The notes below the pieces were generated by a model. It saw nothing but the letters and a program-made list of their open reading frames with translations, had not been told where the DNA came from and did no database searches. From positions 1 through 16,160 of the forward strand of contig PUNP01000147.1 in the NCBI GenBank assembly GCA_003551785.1: a stretch of 16,160 nt of DNA, in the 5' to 3' direction. This document shows positions 1 to 8,491 of the stretch, piece by piece (position 1 is the stretch's first letter; each line of letters starts with the position of its first letter). This stretch comes from Candidatus Brocadiaceae bacterium (GTDB lineage: Bacteria > Planctomycetota > Brocadiia > SM23-32). A program made the position numbers and the translations under genes.

Positions 1-114
1 AAAGGTGCAAAATGAGAAATATAGTAACACAAGATGCCTTTCATAGTATAGCACGCATCCCTGCGTGCGCTCTGGACAGGCAAGATGCCTGTCATACATT
101 ACGCCTGCACCTTT
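1..114. repeat. Dispersed palindromic repeat, copy 1 (possibly cut by the window edge)
   Basis: The core at 51-103 matches 11322-11374 at 52 of 53 positions, and weaker similarity continues leftward to the window edge, so the unit is about 105 bp. The core holds two perfect hairpins. One has arms GCACGCA (51-57) and TGCGTGC (62-68) with a 4-base loop. The other has arms GACAGGCA (75-82) and TGCCTGTC (86-93) with a 3-base loop. Positions 31-50 are an imperfect duplicate of 82-101. In this copy only, a 9-bp inverted pair (AAAGGTGCA at 1-9, TGCACCTTT at 106-114) brackets the unit. It lies just downstream of the stop of the minus-strand GH94 gene, where its hairpins could protect or end that transcript. 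Short reading frames across it are spurious. Confidence 0.85.
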
Positions 115-141
115 TCGGCCAAACCCCTAGGTGCCGATTTT

Positions 142-2439
142 TTACACCGCAGCTGTATCTCCGCACACCCGGACATGAACTTCCTCTCCGGGGCTGACAG
201 GGAGGGGATGATCGGTTTCAACCGGGCGACCATTTACCTCAAGAGTGTTCGGAGCGTCCGTATCATCATACTGTATGATATATTTTGTATTTCTGAAAGA
301 CCGTCTGTAACACTCGAAGTCGATTCCTGTCGGTATATTGCCGGGGAAAAAGTGTAAACCGTCGAAGTCTGGTGAGAATCCGGTAAAGCCGTTATGGACT
401 ATTCTGAGAACCCAGGCAGCAGTACCTGTAAACCAGCCGCGCAGCGAAGTACCGCATTTTCTTCCGGCATCCTCACCGAAAATACAATTGGTCAGCACGA
501 ACGGTTCCGCACCGCTGCGGTCACTTGGATTGGCCTCGCTGTCGGGCAGCATCTTCTCAAGCTGCCTCCATGCTTCCCCCGTCATTCCCGCTTTCAGCAG
601 AGCATGAATAAAAAATGCTGCGGCATGATTATATATCCCCCCGTTTTCATTACACCCCGGAAGAGTAGCACTCACTCGACCAAGTGAAGGGTCAAATTGC
701 CGGTAGCTCGGGGCGAACAGGAGCATACCAGAGGCGGTATCCAGTTTATCAACAGTCAGATTCAGCAAGTCTTCCCATCGGCTGCGAGGAGCGGCCTCGG
801 AAAGAACAGCCCAGGTTTGAGCGTTCATGTAAAATGATCCTTCTGAATTGGAGGGGGAACCGTAAGGTTGGCCGTCATCGCGGTAACCGCGAATATAATA
901 CTCCCCTGTCCACGCCTCATTCTCCAAAGCATCGGACAGTTCAGCGCACCATGCTTCCGTATCGAAAGGCAGTTTTCGTCCGGCATGGTGTGCAATTCTT
1001 TCAATTTCACGCAATGCCATTATAAGACTGAAGGTAACCATCGTACTGTCTCCCTCGCCTTTCCGTCCCGGGCCATCGAGCCCGTCGTTCCAATCGGCAA
1101 AAAATATCTTGCAAAGACCATGTTTGGATCGATTATTATATAAGAACTGCAACCCTTTAATCATATGCTCCCATACACTCTCCTTTGTGTCAGATCGGAA
1201 ATAGGGAAGAGGAACGTCGAGATAGGAGAAGTCGGCGGTTTCCCGGAGATATTCGGCAATTGCCAGCACAATCCAGTAGGGGCCGTCGCTGTAGCGCTTA
1301 TCATCGATTATAGGTTTCCAGGCCCGAATTCCCGACCCGTCCGGATTCTGAACGGAAATGGTTTCGCTGAACCCTTCACGTGCTCGGTCAGGATCGTAGA
1401 GAAGCATCCCGCTCGAATCCTGGAGGACATCACGGAAACCTTTTCTATGGATGACGCCAAGGCGGTTCTGGCGTTTAGCCCATGTGTTTGCAAGGCGGTC
1501 CAAAGGGCGAACCCCGGTTGTAATCTGAGAATAGCTGCGCTCCGCTTCTCTGGCCTGTTCAAGCCGCCGGGTCTCTGAATCGAAAAAGTCTTTGTTCAGG
1601 TACTGCGAACAGAGGTTTTGAATCTCCTCAGAGCCTGAGGCGGGGCCGGTCAGATACCTGAATTCTTTCCGCTCGCCGGCATTTAAGGATAACTTATGAT
1701 GCATGGCAAGGCATGTTTCCCCAAAATAGGCATCGCTGTCGCTGCAAAAGCCATTGACGAATGCGGCTGCTGTATGAAGTTTGTTTTGAATGCCGAGGAA
1801 GGCGCTGCGATCGGTATCAGTGGAATGGGGAGTCCTGTCGCAGGCCAAAAAACAGTTGAATCGATCATGGGGAAGTTCGGGAATGCCGTTTTTCACCCAT
1901 ACGGCATTGCACTCCGGGACCCTGTGTCCGCTGATATAGGCTGCATTGCGGGAGTAAAACCTGTATTTCTGAATGCTGAATCCCATCAGATTGACCGGTA
2001 AGTAAAGAAATATGTCATACTCTTCCTCTTTTGGGGAGCTATTCAAAAAGGAGATTGTCCACATTTCAAGAGGCTCACGAGTCGGGACAGCTATATTCCA
2101 TTTCACAGTACAGTTCCGCTGCGTTCCGGAGACTTTCCACCGGACAGGGTCCATAGTACAGAGGTAATCGTCCGGCACGTGTCCGAAAGGTGTTACTGCG
2201 GGCGACCAGCAGAATCCGTCAGGGTGGCGTATGATGAGGTTTCTCTCCGGAGAATCGAAGAGCAGAGCATCCTGCCCGTGTTCGTCCCAGTATCTCACCC
2301 CCCCCTGCGCGAACTGATCAAACTGGGACATCAGTTGCTCATTGTAAAGATAATTCTGCCAGCGTCTGGGGGTGTCGGGATCGGTCAGTAGAAAAGCATC
2401 TCCACAACCATTGTCACTGAAGTATCCTTTATTAGTCAT
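142..2439 (-). CDS. GH94-family glycoside phosphorylase (cellobiose/chitobiose phosphorylase-like)
   Basis: A 765-aa protein without a signal peptide, so probably cytoplasmic. GH94 enzymes use inorganic phosphate to split a beta-linked disaccharide into a sugar 1-phosphate and a free sugar. Family marks visible here: an N-terminal beta-sandwich beginning with a GYFSDNG-like opening; HRKGFRDVLQDSSG (331-344); SDGPYWIVLAIAEYL (384-398); DWNDGLD (449-455), whose second Asp (D452) aligns with the GH94 proton donor; ENGGIYNHAAAFF (598-610) with H605; and WFTGTAAW (669-676), where H605 and T671-G672 fall in the usual phosphate site. A C-terminal beta domain follows. The length is normal for the family. 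The gene starts 26 bp after the stop of the upstream DUF4838 gene, so co-transcription is likely, though no clear ribosome binding site is seen. The substrate is uncertain: cellobiose, chitobiose, cellobionate or another beta-disaccharide are all possible. Confidence 0.85.
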   Translation of the reverse strand: MTNKGYFSDNGCGDAFLLTDPDTPRRWQNYLYNEQLMSQFDQFAQGGVRYWDEHGQDALLFDSPERNLIIRHPDGFCWSPAVTPFGHVPDDYLCTMDPVRWKVSGTQRNCTVKWNIAVPTREPLEMWTISFLNSSPKEEEYDIFLYLPVNLMGFSIQKYRFYSRNAAYISGHRVPECNAVWVKNGIPELPHDRFNCFLACDRTPHSTDTDRSAFLGIQNKLHTAAAFVNGFCSDSDAYFGETCLAMHHKLSLNAGERKEFRYLTGPASGSEEIQNLCSQYLNKDFFDSETRRLEQAREAERSYSQITTGVRPLDRLANTWAKRQNRLGVIHRKGFRDVLQDSSGMLLYDPDRAREGFSETISVQNPDGSGIRAWKPIIDDKRYSDGPYWIVLAIAEYLRETADFSYLDVPLPYFRSDTKESVWEHMIKGLQFLYNNRSKHGLCKIFFADWNDGLDGPGRKGEGDSTMVTFSLIMALREIERIAHHAGRKLPFDTEAWCAELSDALENEAWTGEYYIRGYRDDGQPYGSPSNSEGSFYMNAQTWAVLSEAAPRSRWEDLLNLTVDKLDTASGMLLFAPSYRQFDPSLGRVSATLPGCNENGGIYNHAAAFFIHALLKAGMTGEAWRQLEKMLPDSEANPSDRSGAEPFVLTNCIFGEDAGRKCGTSLRGWFTGTAAWVLRIVHNGFTGFSPDFDGLHFFPGNIPTGIDFECYRRSFRNTKYIIQYDDTDAPNTLEVNGRPVETDHPLPVSPGEEVHVRVCGDTAAV

Positions 2440-2465
2440 TTTATTACCGTTATCTGGAATAAGGG

Positions 2466-4808
2466 TTATTGTTTGATATAGAACCGAAGCGGTGACATTA
2501 TCCCTCCTGTTCCCAACTCGTTCAGAAACAGACGTTCGGTGCGTATAGTAATTTGATTACTTTGATCGCTGCGGAGCGCTTCACTTGCATCGAAAGATGC
2601 AGGAGTTGCGTATCCGCTGAAATCATCACTGGTCTGGCCCTCATCGGTAACATAAGGGATATGCTCACCATTGATGAAAACCTTGGCGGAACCATCTGTA
2701 GCCCCGATCCACAGCCGCACATCGGAATTGTCAGGGATTTCCGGAATATCGATGTGCGTTCTGTACCACACCGTGCCCATATAGTTGTGAAGTCCCAGCG
2801 CTGACCATGTCTCGCGCATTACATCCGTAGATTCCCAGGTGCTGTCGTCGTAGTCCTCCTCATACCATCGCTGGGATTCACCGATATTATCGGGATCCGG
2901 CTGATAGCGCGATTCCAGCAAAGGAGAGGTGAACCATTCGTGTTCGGCGGAGATACGCCCCGCATCCTGATAGGTTCGGTTATAGAAGCTGTTAAAATAT
3001 CCACTGTTGATAGTTCCGTGACTTGACCAGCCTACTTTGCCGAAAGCATACTGATCCTGATATTTCTCGCTGTAATGACGCATAGCATCCATATATTCTT
3101 CAGCGCTTTGCGCGATCCCATCGAACTCTCCTTCCGCAAGATCGTAGCGCAACTGCATGAAGTCTTCGAACAAACGCAAGGAAATATCGGCAAGTTCGAT
3201 ACGCCTGCTGACTATGTCGGTCTCCGCTGCGGTCTTAGCAGCATCAAGCAGTTCCCGCATCCTTGCCAATCGTGAAGGAGTGAAACGCCGCATATGACCC
3301 CATCCGGCGCCGGAAAATTCCGGAACATCGACCCAGAGTCTGTCCACATAATGCCAGTACCGGGCCATTTCTTCGGCGGCGCTGCCGTAGAATGTATCAT
3401 GGAGTTCATCGATAATCTCATACGGGTCCTGGTCAGGGTCCCAAGCCATCCGGTTGCCCATATAAAGGGCATGCATCGAACTTTCGAAATTAGGCAGAGT
3501 CTCCGGCTGCCAGAATCTGGCCGCTCCTTTGTCAAATACGAACTGAATGTCATTCGCCCACTTGCGTATCATAGGATTGGGGCTGGCCGCTTCTGCCAAA
3601 AACCAGCCATAGAAGTAGTAGGAGACCATATCGACTTCGTCTCCCCAGCCTTCAACTATATATTGCAGTTCCACGTTATCCGGCACATAATCATAGGTCA
3701 TAGGATGGGCTCGGGCGTAAGTAATGGGAGCTATCTGTGGCACCAGATTCGGGTGCGGTTTTTCCCGTACGGGGGGACGTGTATAGTCGACATAAGCTAA
3801 AAAGCCGAAGAGTACGTCCGAAAATCCTTCTTCATCGACGATGCGTTCTGCCACGCGGTTGGCGAGCACAAGCAGGCGATCGGTTTTCGAGACGGTACCT
3901 GTGGAAGTATCGATATCCCCGGCGTCATACTGCGGGTCCCGTTCCTGATCCCAGCCGATACCGTCCATAGGAGAGAGTGAAAAGGTGGGAATTTCCGGGT
4001 CATCCTGCAAACGGCTCAGGTAGATATCACTGAGCAATTCGGCCACTTTAGGGTGAGTCCACTGGAGCTTCATCGAGTGAGGTTCGCCGTCTATTATGGC
4101 ACGTATATCGGGATATTCCTCTCTGTGTTCATCCGTTATGCGATGTTCAATAGCATGGCCGGCGGCCAACGTCATACCACCCATACGGTTGCGCCTGGCG
4201 TAATCGTTATCAGTGTACCAAATTCCCCTATAGATCGTATAGGGACCGCTGGTTTGATCGCGCAAACTCAGGGAAATAGTGGGTGTGTCCGGCAGCACCT
4301 CGCCTAGTTCGCTGGGCATATACCACCGGCAGCCGAGTTCATCCAGAAGAGTATAGAGCGCATAGCTGGTGGCAAGATCCGATTCACCTGAAAAGCCTAT
4401 GGCATCTTCAGTGACGGTTATCTGGAACCCCTGCTCGTAATCGTAACTGTCTTCCGGTGCACCGAAGCGTTCTTCTGCCAGTTCTGCGATAAGAATCGGC
4501 AAATTCCCATTATCATTTTCGGGTTCACCTGTCTTAATTTCGATTTCAGCTCCGCTCATACGCTCTATGATGCCGGCGAAATCCCGCACCGATTCACGCA
4601 GGCGCCGTCGCAGGTCTTCTTCACTGCGATTGCCACGCCAGCTGGGTTCGGGATTTTCCTCCGGGTCATCCCAAATACGTTCGGGAACATAGATCGTGGC
4701 GAGCGGCTCACCATCATGGGTTATATCAATATTACCAGCAACCACAGCCGGTGCTGTTAAGTAAAAGGACAGCGTCAGGATACAAAAGACAGCTCGTGCT
4801 AAATTCAT
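2466..4808 (-). CDS. Secreted DUF4838-domain protein B
   Basis: A 780-aa exported protein of the DUF4838 family, a family of unproven activity whose fold is related to GH20/GH67-type glycosidases. The start at 4808 is chosen over the ATG at 4829 because GGAGAA sits correctly upstream and the protein then opens with a classic signal peptide (MNLARAVFCILTLSFYLTAP, cleavage near residues 23-26). An N-terminal alpha/beta domain resembling those preceding GH20 and GH67 barrels ends with LLDELGCRWYMPSE (about 154-167). NRMGG (about 207-211) and SPMDG (about 279-283) lie in the barrel, the latter matching the Pro-x-Asp-Gly element expected in this family. The C-terminal ~150 residues look like a sugar-binding beta-sandwich ending ELGTGGIMSPL. 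It is a diverged tandem paralogue of the gene upstream. Role inferred: extracellular or periplasmic glycan processing; catalysis is not proven. Confidence 0.8.
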   Translation of the reverse strand: MNLARAVFCILTLSFYLTAPAVVAGNIDITHDGEPLATIYVPERIWDDPEENPEPSWRGNRSEEDLRRRLRESVRDFAGIIERMSGAEIEIKTGEPENDNGNLPILIAELAEERFGAPEDSYDYEQGFQITVTEDAIGFSGESDLATSYALYTLLDELGCRWYMPSELGEVLPDTPTISLSLRDQTSGPYTIYRGIWYTDNDYARRNRMGGMTLAAGHAIEHRITDEHREEYPDIRAIIDGEPHSMKLQWTHPKVAELLSDIYLSRLQDDPEIPTFSLSPMDGIGWDQERDPQYDAGDIDTSTGTVSKTDRLLVLANRVAERIVDEEGFSDVLFGFLAYVDYTRPPVREKPHPNLVPQIAPITYARAHPMTYDYVPDNVELQYIVEGWGDEVDMVSYYFYGWFLAEAASPNPMIRKWANDIQFVFDKGAARFWQPETLPNFESSMHALYMGNRMAWDPDQDPYEIIDELHDTFYGSAAEEMARYWHYVDRLWVDVPEFSGAGWGHMRRFTPSRLARMRELLDAAKTAAETDIVSRRIELADISLRLFEDFMQLRYDLAEGEFDGIAQSAEEYMDAMRHYSEKYQDQYAFGKVGWSSHGTINSGYFNSFYNRTYQDAGRISAEHEWFTSPLLESRYQPDPDNIGESQRWYEEDYDDSTWESTDVMRETWSALGLHNYMGTVWYRTHIDIPEIPDNSDVRLWIGATDGSAKVFINGEHIPYVTDEGQTSDDFSGYATPASFDASEALRSDQSNQITIRTERLFLNELGTGGIMSPLRFYIKQ

Positions 4809-4872
4809 ATAGAATTCTCCATATCTCATAGTAAAAGTTATCGTTCTTTGCTAATTATGTTGAATTTGCGTT

Positions 4873-4896
4873 GGTTTATGAAAATGTTCGGAACAT
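4873..4896 (-). terminator. 3' hairpin with TTTCATAAACC tail after DUF4838 gene A
   Basis: On the minus strand a perfect hairpin with arms ATGTTC and GAACAT around one base (4884-4896) follows the stop codon at 4904 by 7 nt and runs directly into TTTCATAAACC. The same tail follows hairpins or stop codons at 8459-8488 and 10113-10140. There is no long U-tract, so intrinsic termination is only a possibility. It lies between two genes that otherwise look co-transcribed, so it could also be a partial terminator or a processing site. Confidence 0.35.
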
Positions 4897-4903
4897 GTTG
4901 TTA

Positions 4904-7258
4904 CTACTCTACAGTGAACAGCGGTCCGGCTTCCGGATCGTAGTCTTCAGGCGGTTCAACCGGTTCCTCGCCTTCCTCCAGAACGCGTTTGTAAAGAACG
5001 ACAGGGCGCATTATGCCACCGGTACCCAGTTCATAGACCTGCCGGTTATCCACCTGGACGACGAGGTGCTGGAGTTCTCCGGGGCGCAGCATAGGTGTGA
5101 CCGGTACTTCGCCCGGCCGGAAATTGGACGTCGCAAATTCACCGGCGAGATGCCCGTCGATATAGACTCGCGTGTTACTGTCGTTCCCACCGAACCACAG
5201 GAAGACTTCCTCCTTTTCTTCAAGTTCGAAATCGGGCGTTTCTATGTCCACAGCATACCAGATAAGGCCTCGAAAATGGGGAAAACCCTGCTCATCGATG
5301 TTGGCGGAATATGTTCTCATATCCACCCATGAATCCTTAGGGTAATGGGGATGATAGAGTGACATGGATTCGCCGATATTTGTTTGATCGAAATATGCCT
5401 TCCATTCGTCCGGAAGCTGCTTGAGGATATCACCGTCCTCAGCTATCCTGATCGCGTCTTCGAACGTAGGTTGATGAAACGCACTCCAGTAACGTCGGCC
5501 CATGGTGGCGAAAAAGCTCTCATATTTGTCTCTGCCTTCCTCATAGGCTTCGATGAACGCTTGATTCCCTTCTTTTACGGCTTCGATGTCAAACTCCTGA
5601 AGCCCATAGTGAGCCTGGAACCATGCCTGCGCCATCCGCAACGGGAACCTCGATACACTCACCCGCTTTTCGTAGGGATTTTGACCTTCAACAGCTTCTT
5701 CAGCCTCAGAAAGGTTGCTCTCCAGCTCATCCATGACTTCGGTGGTCAGAATCCGGTGCATGGACCACAGATTTCCCGAGTAGGCCGAGGTGGTCTCATA
5801 CGCCTCTTCCAATATCTCATTGTAAGCGCGCATAGGCTCGGCGGCCGGTCCATAGTAGAGGGGGTAAAATTCGTCAAGAAGCTTGTCAACATCTGTTTCA
5901 ACGTCCCAGAAAAGACGTCCTATCATGTAGTTGCCGGGGATCATGGTATGCCAGTTGGAATGCGATTCAATGGATGCATATTCCAACCCCCATTCGAAAA
6001 GATTGGGGATATCCCTGCGGAAGGCCGCCACACGCGTGAAAGGCATCGCACAGTCGGCAAGATTAAAATTATAAAGATAATATCCCACTTTCGGAGAAAG
6101 CTCAACCCATTTTTTCATGATTTCTTTGAGCATCATAGATGTGGGCGCGTTTGGAGTCCCAACGCTCGTATAGCGGGAATAGCTTATGGGAGCCACTTTC
6201 GGGAAGATCATTGGATGCGGTTCGACATTCGGAACGCTTTTATGATTGGAGTAGACGTAGAATCCGAGCAGTTTGTCAGGATATTCGTCCTCAATTCTCT
6301 CCGCAACCTGATTAATGAACCAAACCACAATGTCCGTTGAATCCTGACGATGCGGATAGAGAAAATCGGGGTCGCCGGACATAAGTGCCCGGCTTTCCGG
6401 CCGTTCGTCGCGTAAGGCACCATCATCGGGACCGAGGCTGGTGCCGATGATATCGGGGTTTCTTTCAAAAAGGTTTCTCACGCGAGTCACCGCGCGTTCG
6501 AGTACATCGGGATGCGAAAGGTTCGCCTGTCGCCCCTGGACTTCACCGCCATATTTGGGATAATACTCAGGATGGCGTTCGACCAATGGTTCTTTATCGC
6601 GGGGTTCCATGCCCTGCATAAAACGGTGAAAACCGTGGCCCTGCGGCATCTGCGGGCCGCCCATACGATTTCGCAGCAGCCATCGGCGCTCGCCCCAGAG
6701 ATTACGTGAATGATAATCAGGGGCAAAATCACGCGTGGCAACCTCGAAGGTCACACTGTCGTGCTCGGGAACAATCTCCGTCCACTCTTCGGGGCCGTAC
6801 CAGCGCACCCCGAGATCATGGAGCACCTGATAGACTGCGTATGCAGCGGCACGTGGCGTTTCGCCGATAAGCTGTGTTCCTTCAGCCCCGATGTCCACAC
6901 GGTAGGCGTCGCCGAGTTCTGAGGTCTTCCCGATATCCCCCTCTTCTTCACTGACCCTGATACGGACCGGCATAGTATCGGGCGCGGCTTCCGTCGCCAC
7001 CGCTGGGCGAACGCCAGTGATCTTTTCCAGGTATTCGGCCAGATCATGTGCGGCCCAGTGCAGCGGGGCTTCATCCCTGTTGGCACGCGATTCGGGATTG
7101 AGATCGAGATATTCAGCATCAGCCACCACTGTGATCCGCGAGTGGCCGTTTTCGATCCATACGGACTCCTCCTCAGCTGCTGCAATAGAAAACGAAACAT
7201 GACTAAAAATCGCTGCGAACATAAATGCAAACATAATTTGCAAGAACCTTTTTCTCAT
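4904..7258 (-). CDS. Secreted DUF4838-domain protein A
   Basis: A 784-aa exported paralogue of the next gene. The start at 7258 is set by the strong ribosome binding site AAAGGAG eight nt upstream and by the signal peptide that follows (MRKRFLQIMFAFMFAAIF, then SFSIAAAEE with cleavage around residues 24-28). The longer frame from a GTG at 7327 adds no sensible sequence. Landmarks: LGVRWYGPEEW (about 149-159) ending the N-terminal GH20/GH67-like alpha/beta domain, NRMGG (197-201), GHGFH (207-211), HPEYYPKYGG (229-238), GPDDG (276-280) in the DUF4838 barrel, and a C-terminal galactose-binding-like beta-sandwich ending YELGTGGIMRPV. An acidic, proline-rich tail (EEGEEPVEPPEDYDPEAG) is absent from the paralogue. 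It stands 110 bp downstream of the pre-pilin-like gene. The enzymatic activity of this family is not established; related folds make glycan hydrolysis or binding likely. Confidence 0.82.
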   Translation of the reverse strand: MRKRFLQIMFAFMFAAIFSHVSFSIAAAEEESVWIENGHSRITVVADAEYLDLNPESRANRDEAPLHWAAHDLAEYLEKITGVRPAVATEAAPDTMPVRIRVSEEEGDIGKTSELGDAYRVDIGAEGTQLIGETPRAAAYAVYQVLHDLGVRWYGPEEWTEIVPEHDSVTFEVATRDFAPDYHSRNLWGERRWLLRNRMGGPQMPQGHGFHRFMQGMEPRDKEPLVERHPEYYPKYGGEVQGRQANLSHPDVLERAVTRVRNLFERNPDIIGTSLGPDDGALRDERPESRALMSGDPDFLYPHRQDSTDIVVWFINQVAERIEDEYPDKLLGFYVYSNHKSVPNVEPHPMIFPKVAPISYSRYTSVGTPNAPTSMMLKEIMKKWVELSPKVGYYLYNFNLADCAMPFTRVAAFRRDIPNLFEWGLEYASIESHSNWHTMIPGNYMIGRLFWDVETDVDKLLDEFYPLYYGPAAEPMRAYNEILEEAYETTSAYSGNLWSMHRILTTEVMDELESNLSEAEEAVEGQNPYEKRVSVSRFPLRMAQAWFQAHYGLQEFDIEAVKEGNQAFIEAYEEGRDKYESFFATMGRRYWSAFHQPTFEDAIRIAEDGDILKQLPDEWKAYFDQTNIGESMSLYHPHYPKDSWVDMRTYSANIDEQGFPHFRGLIWYAVDIETPDFELEEKEEVFLWFGGNDSNTRVYIDGHLAGEFATSNFRPGEVPVTPMLRPGELQHLVVQVDNRQVYELGTGGIMRPVVLYKRVLEEGEEPVEPPEDYDPEAGPLFTVE

Positions 7259-7315
7259 TATAGTGCTCCTTTCATAAATGTTATTAGACTGACAGTGAAA
7301 AACATTGCATGATCT

Positions 7316-7332
7316 CTTTAGCCGCACTAAAG
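7316..7332 (-). other. Small intergenic hairpin between pre-pilin and DUF4838 A genes
   Basis: Perfect 6-bp arms CTTTAG and CTAAAG around a 5-base loop, in the 110-bp gap. No U-tract follows on either strand. It could weaken read-through from the pre-pilin gene or have no role. The rest of the gap holds only the ribosome binding site of the DUF4838 gene. Confidence 0.3.
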
Positions 7333-7368
7333 GAATCCACCCTCACATCAACGTGCTTCACCCAAAGC

Positions 7369-8187
7369 TTACCGGTCGTCAGGATGCCAGAAGGAAGGAG
7401 TCCATGGGATACCTAACGGTTCGCCCTGGTTATTACTTCTGTAATCATGAATGGTCCAGTAGTTTTCGTCGATAAAATCATGCGTTTCAACGTGACCGTC
7501 CAGAAAGGCAACGTTTGTTCCTTCCGCAGTATAACCGGTACGGTCTATATGATTTGGACGGGGTTTAAGGTGTCCCCACGTCGTATCATTTACATTAATA
7601 TAAGCTGTATCCGTTAATATGAATTGATGAGAAGGGGACAGACGCTGCCCCTCCCAGCCGTCCCGCCGGTCGTAACCCGAGGCGGAAGCTACGGGAATGA
7701 AGCCTTCATCGCTATAATTCCAGTAGTTTTGACGCCACCCGTTAGGTTCCACCCAGCCAGTAGAGGGATCAGGGCCCCAGTTACCGTGCCCGGAAATCGG
7801 CAGATAGCTCATTAGTGCTCGGGGCGCACCTGTATTCACACTCCAGGAGCTGGTTGCATCTTTATCCCACCATACATTTTCTTTCCCCTCACGGGGGTCG
7901 GGATGGACCGGGCATTCAACAAGAGATGCCGGAACGCTGTATTCGTCACGCACCGTTACGTGGACACCATCGTAAAGGTAGAAAAAAGTATCATGTACCG
8001 GCGATGGAAACATACCGTGATCCATATCATACATCAGCCATGTCTGAGTCAGCTGTCGCAGGTTGGAAGTACACCCCACAACCTGTGCAGCTTTTCGCGC
8101 CCGTTCCAGCGCCGGCATCAGCATGGATGCAAGTATCGCAATGATTGCTATCACCACGAGAAGTTCGATTAACGTGAACCGCAACAT
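7369..8187 (-). CDS. Pre-pilin-like type II secretion/pseudopilin family protein (PVC type, DUF1559-like)
   Basis: About 272 aa. The N-terminus [19 protein letters not shown] is a type III (prepilin) signal: a hydrophobic helix with Glu at +5 of the mature protein, for cleavage by a PilD-type peptidase. The residue before the cut is Arg, not the canonical Gly. The downstream [19 protein letters not shown] and the late [14 protein letters not shown] (a DGHV motif near the C-terminus) are typical of the large PVC family of these proteins, many copies of which lie next to carbohydrate genes. The start is uncertain. The ATG at 8187 has only AAGG immediately before it, while an ATG at 8209 has a better ribosome binding site (GAGG, 7-nt spacing) but lies one base out of frame. 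A TTG at 8331 would add 48 unlikely residues. Probable first gene of the minus-strand glycan cluster. Confidence 0.8.
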   Translation of the reverse strand: MLRFTLIELLVVIAIIAILASMLMPALERARKAAQVVGCTSNLRQLTQTWLMYDMDHGMFPSPVHDTFFYLYDGVHVTVRDEYSVPASLVECPVHPDPREGKENVWWDKDATSSWSVNTGAPRALMSYLPISGHGNWGPDPSTGWVEPNGWRQNYWNYSDEGFIPVASASGYDRRDGWEGQRLSPSHQFILTDTAYINVNDTTWGHLKPRPNHIDRTGYTAEGTNVAFLDGHVETHDFIDENYWTIHDYRSNNQGEPLGIPWTPSFWHPDDR

Positions 8188-8368
8188 CCTTCGTACCTGT
8201 GTTAAACATGTCCTTACCTCTTCTAAGAAAGTGTTAATAGTTACACTAAATACGACACTAAATACGATTTTAGTTAAAAACAAATCAAATGGATTAAGAT
8301 CAACAACATAAAAATCGTCCGGTATTTCCAAAAAAAAGATAATCTCATTTCGAAACCGCTTTCCTTCT

Positions 8369-8397
8369 ATTTTAATTCATTTAAAAGTATTTGTCAA
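8369..8397 (-). promoter_or_regulatory. Near-consensus sigma-70-like promoter for the pre-pilin/DUF4838/GH94 cluster
   Basis: On the minus strand TTGACA (8392-8397) is followed by a 17-bp spacer and TAAAAT (8369-8374). Transcription would start near 8360 and give a leader of about 170 nt to the ATG at 8187. It lies in the 305-bp gap between murD and the pre-pilin start (8188-8491). Upstream of it, 8422-8433 (AGTGAACCACGT on the plus strand) recurs at 13247-13258. Confidence 0.6.
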
Positions 8398-8458
8398 GTA
8401 AGGGGGGGATGGTAAGTCTTCAGTGAACCACGTCTCATTTTTTTATGCATGAACGCCA

Positions 8459-8488
8459 GTGGTTAATGAAATGCAGTTTATTTCTGCA
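8459..8488 (-). terminator. 3' hairpin with TTTCATTAACCAC tail after murD
   Basis: On the minus strand the hairpin TGCAG-(7 nt)-CTGCA (8472-8488) lies 3 nt after the murD stop and is directly followed by TTTCATTAACCAC. The tail closely matches those after the lipoprotein and DUF4838 A genes. No U-tract is present; terminator or 3'-processing function is inferred from position and recurrence. Confidence 0.35.
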
Positions 8489-8491
8489 ATC

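Noticed and set aside
12..357. Small plus-strand reading frames at the window start
   Set aside because: They come from the repeat (reading ARIPACALDRQDACHT) or run antisense to the GH94 gene; no ribosome binding site or family similarity.
3294..3800. A 168-aa plus-strand frame opposite DUF4838 gene B
   Set aside because: Antisense shadow with no recognisable motif or ribosome binding site.
4884..4896. SOS-type operator, since GAACAT and ATGTTC resemble parts of a LexA box
   Set aside because: The spacing is one base instead of the four of the GAAC-N4-GTTC box, and it lies just after a stop codon, so a 3' hairpin is the simpler reading.
5384..6340. A 318-aa plus-strand frame opposite DUF4838 gene A
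   Set aside because: It is antisense to a well-supported gene whose signal peptide and motifs are clear; its own sequence shows no domain.
8027..8209. A 60-aa minus-strand protein from the ATG at 8209
   Set aside because: Despite a good ribosome binding site, its sequence is an out-of-frame reading of the pre-pilin helix region; better explained as a frameshifted start.
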